64,000 bases of DNA from Marinimicrobium sp. C6131 (GCF_026153455.1 NZ_CP110629.1:806001-870000); one strand, 5' to 3'. Shown: positions 27,390 through 35,511, numbered from the stretch's first letter. Notes: generated by a model from the letters alone, not told the origin. Made by a program: numbers and translations.

Positions 27390-27752
27390 ATGCCGTACAT
27401 TCACCATCAGCTCAACGGTGCCAGTGTCGGCTACTACGAGCTCAGCAACGAAACCCTGACCATCGGACGCAGCGCCGATAACCACCTGGTTGTGGATGAT
27501 GCCACGGTCAGTGGCCATCACGCCGTCATCGAGGCCACGGCGAAAGGCTACCGCATCCGGGACCTGAACAGCACCAACGGTGTCTGGGTGAACGGTCAGC
27601 GGGTGCCCGAGGCGCCCTTGAGGGCTGAAGACAGCATTCGGGTCGGAACTCATGAGCTGCAATACGTTGAGCAGATTTCCGACGAACTGCAGCGCACCCT
27701 GAAGATCAAAAAAAGCTGGATTCCCGGCGTTTACTACACCGCGGAGCAATAA
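27390..27752 (+). CDS. FHA-domain protein (first of two)
   Basis: The 120-residue protein is almost entirely one FHA domain. It shows the GRS loop (26-28), SGHH (41-44) and the phosphothreonine-contacting STNG (61-64), followed by a short basic tail (LKIKKSW). No signal or membrane segment is seen. FHA domains bind phosphothreonine peptides; the neighbouring kinase is the obvious source. It ends 9 bp before the kinase gene. I start it at the ATG at 27390; the longer upstream frame overlaps yeeN and lacks family features. Confidence 0.85.
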   Translation: MPYIHHQLNGASVGYYELSNETLTIGRSADNHLVVDDATVSGHHAVIEATAKGYRIRDLNSTNGVWVNGQRVPEAPLRAEDSIRVGTHELQYVEQISDELQRTLKIKKSWIPGVYYTAEQ

Positions 27753-27761
27753 TCCTTCTTC

Positions 27762-29444
27762 ATGAGCGCTACCTTGACGGAACGACTGGCCGACGGACTG
27801 AGCCTGCGTGTGCTGGTTCTGTTGCTTGGCGGCTGGCTGATCCTGTTTCCGCAATCCCTGCCGTCGCCTTCCTGGCTTGATGCCATTGTGTTTGATGCCT
27901 CCCTGGCGCTGACCCCTGAGCGGGTTCGTTACACTCATTCGGTCTCCCCACCGTCGGCTGACAGATGGTATTTGATCTGGCCCGAGGTTACCGATCGCTG
28001 GGCAGAGCAGGGACTGTCCGGGCAATCCGGCGCGCTTCTCAATGGCGGTTACCGGACGCCCTGGTGGTTTTATCCGGCCTTCTCCGGGCTGATTCTGGCT
28101 TTGGTGGTTTATCTGCTCTGGTTGACCCCGGCCATGGGTCGGGTGACCGCGTTATTGATGACGGGGCTGCTAACGGTGGGGCTGGTTGCGGGGCAGATTG
28201 GTGCCCAGATCAGTCAGGGTCTGTATTTGCCGCTCGGGCTGGCGGTTCAGTATCTGTGGATCGGGCTGTTGCTGATAGGCGCTTATTGGCACCAGTGCCG
28301 CTGGTATCGCCAGGCGCAGTATCTGCGCCGTCAGTTGGGGATTGAGCGCTTTGAAAACGGCCACTGGAAAGAAGCGCTGACCGCGCTGAAAGCCTGCCCC
28401 ACATCGGACTCTATCCTGGACCTGCTCTACGATCAGGGCAGAGAGCACGAGCGTCGCCAACGCCGCCAGGAGGCGCTGGCCTGTTACCGGGAGATCGCGG
28501 GGCGAAAGCCAATGTACCGCGACGTTCCGCGGCGGCTCGAGGTGCTGGAGACGCGGCCAGGGTCAGCCGCCGGCGCGTCAACCCTGGCGCAGACCCAGGT
28601 GCTGGAAGAGTTTGCCGTTCCTCAACAGTTGGGGCGCTACCAGATCGAGCGGGAGTTGGGACGCGGTGCGATGGGGATCGTCTATCTCGGGCGAGATCCC
28701 CATATCGCCCGGGAGGTGGCGATCAAAACGTTGAATGTTGCTCCATTCGATGCCGATGAACGGGAGAACCTTAAAAAACGGTTTTTCCGGGAGGCGGAAG
28801 CGGCGGGGCGGTTGCGTCATCCGAATATTGTGACGGTATACGACGTGGGGCAGGAGCATGAGCTGGCGTTTATTGCCATGGATTACGTACGGGGCGAACC
28901 GCTGAATGAGCGCACCGCCCAATCCCGGCAACTCCCCTTGGCCAAGGTCTATGAGCTGATGGCCACGGTCGCGGAGGCTTTGGCCTATGCCCACGAGCAG
29001 CAGGTGGTTCATCGGGATATCAAGCCGGGCAATATTCTCTACGACCCGGAAGAAAACCGCGTGGTCGTGACCGACTTCGGAATCGCCCGGGTGGCCAACA
29101 GTGCCCGGACCCAGACCGGCGAGATTATGGGGAGTCCGCTCTATATGTCCCCGGAGCAGCTCAGGGGCGCGCGGGTGGGGCCGGCGAGCGATATTTTCAG
29201 TCTGGGTGTGACCCTGTACCAATTGCTGACCGGTGCTCTGCCATTTCGTGGCGATACGATTGCGGAGCTGAGTTATCAGATCGTGCAGAGCCGCCATAAA
29301 CCCCTGAGGGAGGTTCGCAAGGATCTGCCCCGCAGTGCCACTCGGATTGTGAACAAAGCGCTACAGAAAGAGCCGGAAAAACGCTATGCCAACGCTGCAG
29401 AAATGGCCAGGGCTTTGCGCACGGCTTTGGAGAAAGAATTTTAA
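27762..29444 (+). CDS. Membrane-anchored Ser/Thr protein kinase with reduced CHASE2-like sensor
   Basis: The 560-residue protein has one hydrophobic segment at 13-30, a short outside loop (about 31-103), three more hydrophobic segments (104-122, 127-148, 155-175) and a TPR-like helical linker (190-260). A complete Hanks-type kinase domain (about 293-555) follows. Kinase motifs are GRGAMGIVY, K322 in VAIK, HRDIKPGN with D419, DFG (438-440) and SPLYMSPEQ. The membrane layout resembles CHASE2 kinases (TM, sensor, three TMs), but the outside part is only about 70 residues rather than a few hundred. It sits between two FHA genes. Confidence 0.88.
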   Translation: MSATLTERLADGLSLRVLVLLLGGWLILFPQSLPSPSWLDAIVFDASLALTPERVRYTHSVSPPSADRWYLIWPEVTDRWAEQGLSGQSGALLNGGYRTPWWFYPAFSGLILALVVYLLWLTPAMGRVTALLMTGLLTVGLVAGQIGAQISQGLYLPLGLAVQYLWIGLLLIGAYWHQCRWYRQAQYLRRQLGIERFENGHWKEALTALKACPTSDSILDLLYDQGREHERRQRRQEALACYREIAGRKPMYRDVPRRLEVLETRPGSAAGASTLAQTQVLEEFAVPQQLGRYQIERELGRGAMGIVYLGRDPHIAREVAIKTLNVAPFDADERENLKKRFFREAEAAGRLRHPNIVTVYDVGQEHELAFIAMDYVRGEPLNERTAQSRQLPLAKVYELMATVAEALAYAHEQQVVHRDIKPGNILYDPEENRVVVTDFGIARVANSARTQTGEIMGSPLYMSPEQLRGARVGPASDIFSLGVTLYQLLTGALPFRGDTIAELSYQIVQSRHKPLREVRKDLPRSATRIVNKALQKEPEKRYANAAEMARALRTALEKEF

Positions 29445-29469
29445 AGACACTTTGAGAAGGTACCCAACA

Positions 29470-29823
29470 ATGGCTTGGTTGATTCAACTCGTAGACGATG
29501 TCGCCGTTCACAAGTTTGAACTTGTGGGTGGTGAATTGACGCTGGGGCGTCACCCCGAGTGTGACGTGCTGATTGACGACAGCGCGGTCAGCGGTCGTCA
29601 CGCCCGCATGAGCGTGAAGCCCAATCCGGATTTCCCGCAGTTTCGGGAGTATTACCTGGAGGATCTGGGCAGTACCAACGGCACTTTTGTGAATGATCAA
29701 CGAGTGGCGCAGCGGTTGCGACTCCACCATAACGACAAGATCCGGCTGGCCTGGAATCAGTTCAAGTTCGTGAATAACGACGAGCAGGACCTGGAGCGCA
29801 CCCGACATATGGTATCGAGCTGA
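29470..29823 (+). CDS. FHA-domain protein (second of two)
   Basis: The 117-residue single FHA domain has GRHPE (26-30), SGRH (41-44) and GSTNGT (67-72), with no signal peptide. The ATG at 29470 follows 25 bp after the kinase stop; an in-frame start inside the kinase gene is rejected. It differs clearly from the upstream FHA protein outside the binding loops, so the pair are not a recent duplication. Expected partner: phosphothreonines made by the adjacent kinase (inference). Confidence 0.86.
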   Translation: MAWLIQLVDDVAVHKFELVGGELTLGRHPECDVLIDDSAVSGRHARMSVKPNPDFPQFREYYLEDLGSTNGTFVNDQRVAQRLRLHHNDKIRLAWNQFKFVNNDEQDLERTRHMVSS

Positions 29824-29841
29824 TTAAGAATATGGCACTGA

Positions 29842-29950
29842 GGGCCGGGGTGGGACCGACCTTTCAAGACCGTGGAGCCGGGGACCGGCGATTCGAGCCT
29901 ACAGGGATGTATGTACGGCGTGTCTTGAAAGGTCGGTCCCACCCCGGCCC
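29842..29950 (+). repeat. Long-hairpin repeat, copy B (before the GH43 gene)
   Basis: The left arm 29842-29870 begins GGGCCGGGGTGGGACC and ends TTTCAAGAC. The right arm 29922-29950 is its exact 29-bp reverse complement. The 51-nt core contains GCCGG-GGA-CCGGC, then CGAGCCTACAGGGATG and ACGGCGT. It has the same orientation as copy A and is opposite to copy C. Confidence 0.92.
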
Positions 29951-29994
29951 GGACTGCATCGCCAACCGCGAATCTGGATTTTCCTGCCTAAATT

Positions 29995-30015
29995 GTATTA
30001 TGATATTCAAAATAC
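29995..30015. promoter_or_regulatory. Candidate operator upstream of the GH43 gene
   Basis: This 21-bp inverted repeat has half-sites GTATT-n-TGA and TCA-n-AATAC around a 3-bp centre, 37 bp before the start codon. It is AT-rich in otherwise GC-rich surroundings. Symmetry and position suggest a dimeric regulator, perhaps of LacI or GntR type, controlling the glycosidase. The regulator is not identified in this window. Confidence 0.5.
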
Positions 30016-30051
30016 CAATGATTTCATAACAACGGCAAGCAGGAGAACACC

Positions 30052-31458
30052 ATGTCGACATCTTTCAAGCGCACTCTGGGCGCCACCCTGATGGGTCTCG
30101 CCGGTGCGGCGGGCGTACAGGCGGATAACCCCATCATCACCGAACGCTTCAGCGCGGACCCGGCCGCTCTGGTTCACGACGGTAAGGTCTACCTGTATGT
30201 GGGCCACGACGAGGCCACAGTGGATGGTGACTTCTTTGTCCTCAAGGAGTGGAACATCTACTCCTCCACCGACCTGGAAAACTGGACACTTGAGGGTGAG
30301 GTGCCCCGCACCATTTTCGAATGGGCCGATGGCGACTCCGCCTGGGCCTCCCAGGCGATTGAGCGCGACGGGAAGTTCTACTGGTACACCACAGTGCGTA
30401 TGCCGGTGCCCGAGGAAGGCGACTGGCAGGGCGGCTACACCTTGGGGGTTGCCGTATCGGACGATCCGGTCACCGGCTGGAAAGATGCCCTGGGCAAACC
30501 GCTGATTGACCCCAACGACACCGAGCCGGCGCCTCATATGATCGAACACAGCCACAGCTGGGACGACATCGACCCGAGCGTCTTCATTGATCACGACGGC
30601 CAGGCCTACCTCTACTGGGGCAACTCCCACCTCTACTACGCCAAACTCAAAGACAACATGATCGAGTTCGATGGCGAAGTGCACAAAGTCGAATTCGACA
30701 TGCCCGGCACTTTCACCGAAGCGCCCTGGGTGCACGAGAAAAATGGCAAATACTACCTGACCTACGCCATGAACTACCCCGAAGAACTGGCCTACGCCAT
30801 GAGCGACAGCCCCGAAGGCCCCTGGGAATACAAAGGCCTGCTGATGGATGTGCTCGAAGACAGCGGCACCAGCCATCAGGCGATCCTGGAATACGAAGGT
30901 GAAGACTACTTCATCTACCACACCTCCGCGCTGCCCACCGGAGGCAACTTCCGCCGCTCCGTCTCCATGGAATTCCTGGAATACAACGCCGATGGCACCA
31001 TCAAAAAACTGACCCCCACCGCCTCGGGCATCACCCACACCGCCCGGGCGCTGCAGAGCCACGCGAATACCGACGAATACGTCCGCTATGGCGACGGGGA
31101 AGAGACCACCGTCACCGAGTTGAACGCCCAAGACCACTGGAACTTCAAGTGGCACCTGGAACCCTTGGCAGAACAGGGCGGCAACACCGTCTCCTTCCAG
31201 CCGGAAACCCGTATGGGCTACTACCTGGTGGCGCAGGACGGCGACGTCGCCATTGTTGAGCACGACGGTACCGACGAATTTGCTCGTGCAGCTACCTTTG
31301 AACAGGTGAGTGGCCTGGCGGGGGAGGGTGCGTCCTTCCGGTCGCTGGAGAACCGGGCGCATTACCTGATGGTAAGTCGCGGTGAATTGACCTTGGGTCA
31401 GCCGGGCTCAGCCGCCGAGCGTAACGCGGCTACGTTTGAGGTTATGCCTACCGAATAA
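30052..31458 (+). CDS. Secreted GH43 glycoside hydrolase with C-terminal AbfB-like domain
   Basis: The 468-residue protein has a signal peptide (cleavage near VQA-DN, residue 24). A five-bladed GH43 propeller follows with the usual acids: D36 (SADPAAL, base), D174 (DIDPSVF, pKa modulator) and E223 (FTEAPWV, acid). A domain at about 355-466 (VSFQPETRMGYYLVAQDGDVA, then SFRSLENRAHYLMV) resembles AbfB/CBM42 arabinose-binding modules. An arabinofuranosidase or xylosidase acting on plant or algal hemicellulose is likely, but the substrate cannot be fixed. It is a single gene between two inverted long-hairpin repeats and has its own candidate operator. Confidence 0.85.
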   Translation: MSTSFKRTLGATLMGLAGAAGVQADNPIITERFSADPAALVHDGKVYLYVGHDEATVDGDFFVLKEWNIYSSTDLENWTLEGEVPRTIFEWADGDSAWASQAIERDGKFYWYTTVRMPVPEEGDWQGGYTLGVAVSDDPVTGWKDALGKPLIDPNDTEPAPHMIEHSHSWDDIDPSVFIDHDGQAYLYWGNSHLYYAKLKDNMIEFDGEVHKVEFDMPGTFTEAPWVHEKNGKYYLTYAMNYPEELAYAMSDSPEGPWEYKGLLMDVLEDSGTSHQAILEYEGEDYFIYHTSALPTGGNFRRSVSMEFLEYNADGTIKKLTPTASGITHTARALQSHANTDEYVRYGDGEETTVTELNAQDHWNFKWHLEPLAEQGGNTVSFQPETRMGYYLVAQDGDVAIVEHDGTDEFARAATFEQVSGLAGEGASFRSLENRAHYLMVSRGELTLGQPGSAAERNAATFEVMPTE

Positions 31459-31506
31459 GGTTGTGTGGTGGATGACGCGCTACGCGCTTATCCGTCCTAC
31501 GCAACC
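31459..31506. repeat. Degenerate short REP-like palindrome after the GH43 gene
   Basis: GGTTGTGTGGTGGATGACGCG and its partner CGCTTATCCGTCCTACGCAACC are imperfectly complementary. It is a decayed relative of the GTAGGGCGGATAAGCG family seen elsewhere. Confidence 0.55.
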
Positions 31507-31544
31507 ATGTTCGAACATGTTGCCTTGGATAAATGTGGCACTTA

Positions 31545-31655
31545 GGTCCGGGGTGGGGTGAACCTATCCAAGACACGCCGTGAACCCATCCCTGGGGGCT
31601 CGCATCGCGGGTCCCCCGCTCCACGGTCTTGGATAGGTTCACCCCACCCCGGACC
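31545..31655 (-). repeat. Long-hairpin repeat, copy C (after the GH43 gene, inverted)
   Basis: The left arm 31545-31574 begins GGTCCGGGGTGGGG and ends TATCCAAGAC. The right arm 31626-31655 is its exact 30-bp reverse complement. Read on the minus strand, the 51-nt core runs CGTGGAGC, GCGGG-GGA-CCCGC, CGAGCCCCCAGGGATG, ACGGCGT. It has the same core as copies A and B in the opposite orientation. It lies between the GH43 gene and the convergent EVE gene. Confidence 0.92.
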
Positions 31656-31679
31656 GCCCCTCTAAAAAACCACCAAACA

Positions 31680-32141
31680 TCACGAAGCCATCTTCAGAAT
31701 GTACTTCCATTCCTTCGCCGTTACCGGCTGAATCGACAAGCGGCCCTGCTTCAACAGCACCATCTCATTCAACGGCTCCTGCTGCTTGATCACCTTCAAG
31801 GGCACCACCTCATCAAACGCCGACTCAAACTGGATATCCACACAAAACCAGCGCGGAGCCTCCCCCGACGCCTTCGGATCAAAATAATCACTCTTCGGAT
31901 CAAACTGCGCCGGATCCGGATAGGCCGCCTTCACCACCCTGGCCGTGCCCGCCACACCCGGCACCTTGCATTGACTGTGGTAAATCAGAACGCCATCACC
32001 GACAGCCACCTCATCGCGCAGAAAATTACGCGCCTGATAATTGCGAATCCCGTTCCAGCGGCCAACGCCCGCCTTCTCCCGCCGCAAATCGTCAATGCCA
32101 TACTCATCCGGCTCGGATTTAAACAACCAGTAATTTGCCAT
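31680..32141 (-). CDS. EVE-domain protein
   Basis: The 153-residue single EVE domain starts MANYWLFKSEPDEYGIDDL and contains GRWNGIRNYQARNF and GDGVLIYHSQC, the typical signatures of THYN1-like proteins. EVE domains are PUA-like folds that read modified bases in DNA or RNA. The precise ligand here is unknown. It is divergent from thrS, and its start codon overlaps the thrS -35 region, so both may be controlled together. Confidence 0.9.
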   Translation of the reverse strand: MANYWLFKSEPDEYGIDDLRREKAGVGRWNGIRNYQARNFLRDEVAVGDGVLIYHSQCKVPGVAGTARVVKAAYPDPAQFDPKSDYFDPKASGEAPRWFCVDIQFESAFDEVVPLKVIKQQEPLNEMVLLKQGRLSIQPVTAKEWKYILKMAS

Positions 32142-32164
32142 GCCGCTTACTACCTCTCTATAAT
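32135..32164 (+). promoter_or_regulatory. Sigma-70 promoter for thrS operon
   Basis: TTGCCA (32135-32140; five of six consensus bases) and a perfect TATAAT (32159-32164) are 18 bp apart and give a leader of about 100 nt before thrS. The leader might carry ThrS autoregulatory structure, but none was recognised by eye. Confidence 0.7.
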
Positions 32165-32270
32165 GTCCGGTTTACGCCGTTCCGGCCCGCTCCCCATCCT
32201 GGAGCCGCCCGCCGGAGTCAAAACGCACGTGGCCTTTGGTAGGGGTCACCACTGACATCAAGGATACACC

Positions 32271-34199
32271 ATGCCTGTTATTACACTGCCCGACGGTTCC
32301 AAACGCGAATTCTCCCAGCCAGTCACTTTGATGCAAGTCGCCGAAGACATTGGCCCCGGTCTGGCCAAAGCCACCGTGTGCGGCCGCATCAACGGCAAAC
32401 TGGTTGACGCCTGCGAGCTCATTGAAAATGACGCCGAGGTCACCCTGATTACCGGCCGCGACCCGGAAGGGCTGGAAGTCATCCGTCACTCTTTTGCTCA
32501 CCTGGTGGGCCATGCCGTCAAACAGTTGATCCCCGAAGCCAAAATGGCCATCGGTCCGGTGATTGAAGACGGCTTCTACTACGACATCGACGCGCCGCAT
32601 CCCATTACCACCGACGATATGGAAGCCATCGAGAAGCGCGTTCAGGAGTTGATCAAGAAAGATTACGACGTCATCAAAAAAATGACCCCCATCGAACAGG
32701 CCCGCGAGCTGTTCATGGAGCGGGGCGAAGACTTCAAAGTCGAGCTGATTGATGACCTGATCGCCGCCGGCGAAAAGGCGGTGGGCCTCTATCATCACGA
32801 AGAATACGTCGACATGTGCCGTGGTCCCCATGTGCCCAATACCCGGGTCATGCGCTACTTCAAGCTGATGCGGGTCTCCGGCGCCTACTGGCGGGGCGAC
32901 TCCAGCAACAAACAGTTGCAGCGTATCTACGGCACCGCCTGGAATGACAAGAAGGCGCTCAAAGCCTATATCCAGCGTCTGGAAGAGGCGGAAAAGCGGG
33001 ACCACCGCAAGCTGGCCAAAAAACACAACCTGTTCCACACCCAGGAAGAGGCGCCGGGCATGGTGTTCTGGCATCCCAAGGGCTGGACCATCTACAAGAC
33101 CCTGGAAAACTACATGCGCGACATGCAGCATCGCCATGATTACCAGGAAATCCGCACCCCGCAGGTGGTGGATATGACCCTGTGGCAGAAATCCGGCCAC
33201 GCGGACAAGTTCGGTGACGGCATGTTCACCCTCAAGTCCGAAGATCGGGATTTTGCCGTCAAGCCGATGAACTGCCCCTGTCACGTGCAGGTGTTCAACC
33301 AGGGCCTGAAGAGCTACCGGGATCTGCCCCTGCGTCTGGCCGAGTTCGGCTCCTGTCACCGCAATGAGCCCTCCGGCTCCCTGCACGGCATCATGCGGGT
33401 GCGCGGCTTTACCCAGGACGACGCCCACATTTTCTGTACCGAGAGCCAGATTCAGCCGGAAGTGGCCGATTTCATCGACTTCCTGCACGAGGTGTACCGG
33501 GATTTCGGCTTTGACGAGATCATCTACCGTCTGTCCACCCGCCCGGAAGAACGGGTCGGTAGCGACGAGAGCTGGGACAAGGCCGAGCAGGCCCTGGCCG
33601 AGGCGCTGAACGCCAAAGGCCTGGACTGGGAAGAGCTGCCGGGGGAGGGCGCCTTCTACGGGCCCAAGATCGAATTCTCCCTGAAAGACTGCATTGGTCG
33701 GGTCTGGCAGTTGGGCACCATTCAGGTGGATTTCTCCATGCCGGGTCGCCTGGATGCCCAATATGTGGCCGAAGATGGCTCCCGCCAGGTGCCGGTCATG
33801 TTGCACCGGGCCATTTTGGGCTCTTTCGAGCGTTTTATCGGTATTCTGATCGAACATTACGAGGGGATTTTCCCCGCCTGGCTGGCGCCAGAGCAGGCGG
33901 TGGTGATGAATATTACCGACAATCAGGCCGAATATGCCCAAAAAGTGGAAAAAACCTTGCGAAATAAAGGGTTTAGGGTCATTTCGGACTTGAGAAACGA
34001 GAAGATCGGCTTTAAAATCCGCGAGCACACCCTTCAGCGGATTCCCTATTTGCTCGTGATCGGCGACAAGGAGATGGAATCCGGGGCTCTCGCCGTGCGC
34101 ACGCGCGGGGGCGAAGACTTGGGGGTAATGAGCGTGGAAGACTTCGCCGAACGCCTGGCGGCCGATGTGGCCCAGCGCGGACGGAGTCAGTCCCGGTAA
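32271..34199 (+). CDS. thrS: Threonyl-tRNA synthetase
   Basis: The 642-residue protein (same length as E. coli) has the TGS domain (1-61, MPVITLPDGSKREF), the editing domain with HxxxH-type residues in RHSFAHLVGHAVKQL, the class II core and the anticodon domain from about 540. The zinc-binding cysteine is in MNCPCHVQVF, and motif 2 is around LAEFGSCHRNEPSGSLHG. It heads the conserved thrS-infC-rpmI-rplT-pheST-ihfA block. Confidence 0.97.
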   Translation: MPVITLPDGSKREFSQPVTLMQVAEDIGPGLAKATVCGRINGKLVDACELIENDAEVTLITGRDPEGLEVIRHSFAHLVGHAVKQLIPEAKMAIGPVIEDGFYYDIDAPHPITTDDMEAIEKRVQELIKKDYDVIKKMTPIEQARELFMERGEDFKVELIDDLIAAGEKAVGLYHHEEYVDMCRGPHVPNTRVMRYFKLMRVSGAYWRGDSSNKQLQRIYGTAWNDKKALKAYIQRLEEAEKRDHRKLAKKHNLFHTQEEAPGMVFWHPKGWTIYKTLENYMRDMQHRHDYQEIRTPQVVDMTLWQKSGHADKFGDGMFTLKSEDRDFAVKPMNCPCHVQVFNQGLKSYRDLPLRLAEFGSCHRNEPSGSLHGIMRVRGFTQDDAHIFCTESQIQPEVADFIDFLHEVYRDFGFDEIIYRLSTRPEERVGSDESWDKAEQALAEALNAKGLDWEELPGEGAFYGPKIEFSLKDCIGRVWQLGTIQVDFSMPGRLDAQYVAEDGSRQVPVMLHRAILGSFERFIGILIEHYEGIFPAWLAPEQAVVMNITDNQAEYAQKVEKTLRNKGFRVISDLRNEKIGFKIREHTLQRIPYLLVIGDKEMESGALAVRTRGGEDLGVMSVEDFAERLAADVAQRGRSQSR

Positions 34200-34272
34200 C
34201 GGCAGGGCTCAGGCCCGCACGTTGCGAACGGACGGGCCAGCTCAGATTTTCAACAAACAGGAGATAACAGCT

Positions 34273-34812
34273 ATCAAACGACCAGCGCCTAAAGGCAAGT
34301 CCAAAAAAGCTCGGATTAACGATCAAATTGAAGCCAGCGAGGTGCGCCTGATCGGCCCCAATGGCGACCAAATCGGTGTTGTACCCTTGGCCGACGCGCT
34401 CGAGGCGGCACAATCCGCGGACCTGGATCTGGTGGAAATATCGCCCGATAGCGACCCCATCGTCTGTAAGGTGATGGATTACGGGAAGCACCTGTTTGAG
34501 ATCAAGAAAACCAAGGCGGCTGCCAAGAAGAAACAGAAGCAGCAGCAGATCAAAGAAATGAAATTCCGTCCAGGGACGGAGGAAGGGGACTACGAGGTCA
34601 AACTACGCAACCTCGTACGTTTCCTGGAGAACGGGGACAAGGCCAAAGTAACCTTACGGTTCCGCGGCCGGGAAATGGCTCACCAGGAACTCGGCATGGA
34701 AGTTATGCATCGTGTCGAAAAGGACCTGGAAGAGCTGGGCACCGTTGAGCAAAAGCCGAAGATGGAAGGCCGGCAGCTCACTATGGTGATCGCCCCGAAA
34801 AAGAAGAAGTAG
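34273..34812 (+). CDS. infC: Translation initiation factor IF-3, probably starting at ATC
   Basis: The 179-residue protein has an N-domain (ARINDQIEASEVRLIGPNGDQIGVV), a lysine-rich linker (KKTKAAAKKKQKQQQ) and a C-domain (MKFRPGTEEGDYEVKLRNLVRFLENGDKAKVTLRFRGREM). No ATG, GTG or TTG is suitably placed. AGGAG at 34259-34263 points, 9 nt later, to ATC (34273-34275), after which the protein reads IKRPAPKG. IF-3 rejects non-standard start codons, so infC genes use rare starts (ATT in E. coli) to autoregulate. The longer frame from 34165 overlaps thrS and is an artefact. Confidence 0.92.
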   Translation: MKRPAPKGKSKKARINDQIEASEVRLIGPNGDQIGVVPLADALEAAQSADLDLVEISPDSDPIVCKVMDYGKHLFEIKKTKAAAKKKQKQQQIKEMKFRPGTEEGDYEVKLRNLVRFLENGDKAKVTLRFRGREMAHQELGMEVMHRVEKDLEELGTVEQKPKMEGRQLTMVIAPKKKK

Positions 34813-34873
34813 CTGGGCTTTTTAGCTGCCTGAGTTACTGTTTATTTACCTATGAATGCGGAGTTTTAATCCC

Positions 34874-35071
34874 ATGGCAACAAAAGCTAAAGTACACAGT
34901 GGCGCCGCCAAGCGCTTCAAGAAGACCGCGGCTGGTTTTAAGCACAAGCACGCTTTCAAAAGCCACATCCTCACCAAAATGACCACCAAGCGCAAGCGTC
35001 AGCTGCGTGGCACCAGCGTTCTGAACGCTGCTGATGTCCCGGCCGTCAAGCGCATGTTGCGTTCCAACTGA
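34874..35071 (+). CDS. rpmI: Ribosomal protein bL35
   Basis: The 65-residue basic protein reads MATKAKVHSGAAKRFKKTAAG onward and ends MLRSN, the standard bL35 sequence. The start at 34874 is preceded by GGAG. The in-frame ATG at 34856 adds six non-conserved residues. It lies between infC and rplT as usual. Confidence 0.97.
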   Translation: MATKAKVHSGAAKRFKKTAAGFKHKHAFKSHILTKMTTKRKRQLRGTSVLNAADVPAVKRMLRSN

Positions 35072-35106
35072 TCGGTTGCAACCGGAAATTTTTTGAGGAG
35101 TAAACA

Positions 35107-35466
35107 ATGGCTCGAGTAAAACGTGGTGTGGAAGCACGCCGTCGTCACAAGAAAGTTCTTAAGGCTGCAAAAGGTTATTATGGAGCCCGTTCACGGGTAT
35201 TCCGCGTAGCCAAGCAAGCGGTTATCAAGGCCGGTCAGTACGCTTATCGCGACCGTCGCAACAAGAAGCGTAACTTCCGTCAGCTGTGGATCGCGCGTAT
35301 CAACGCCCAGTCCCGCGCTGAAGGCATGACCTACAGCCAACTGATCGCCGGCTTGAAAAAAGCCAATATCGTTCTCGACCGTCGCGTACTGGCCGATCTG
35401 GCCGTTCACGACAAAGCGGCGTTTGCCGTCGTTGTTGCACAGGCTAAATCAGCTCTGGCTGCTTAA
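35107..35466 (+). CDS. rplT: Ribosomal protein bL20
   Basis: The 119-residue basic protein starts MARVKRGVEARRRHKKVLK and contains AKGYYGARSRVFRVAKQAV, the bL20 signature. GAGGAG precedes the ATG. In E. coli bL20 represses its own operon by binding the mRNA; whether that happens here is not visible. A terminator follows. Confidence 0.98.
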   Translation: MARVKRGVEARRRHKKVLKAAKGYYGARSRVFRVAKQAVIKAGQYAYRDRRNKKRNFRQLWIARINAQSRAEGMTYSQLIAGLKKANIVLDRRVLADLAVHDKAAFAVVVAQAKSALAA

Positions 35467-35511
35467 TCGTCAACAACGTCTGACACGGTAACGTGTCTGA
35501 ATGAGCGCGAT

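Noticed and set aside
24791..31655. Hairpin copies read as a CRISPR array or IS ends
   Set aside because: Copies are kilobases apart with no spacers, no transposase and no flanking direct repeats that I can see.
32172..34028. 618-residue minus-strand open frame opposite thrS
   Set aside because: Shadow of thrS, caused by codon bias; no domain signals.
34165..34272. Longer infC starting inside thrS
   Set aside because: The extra residues are not conserved and the real ribosome site lies downstream at 34259-34263.
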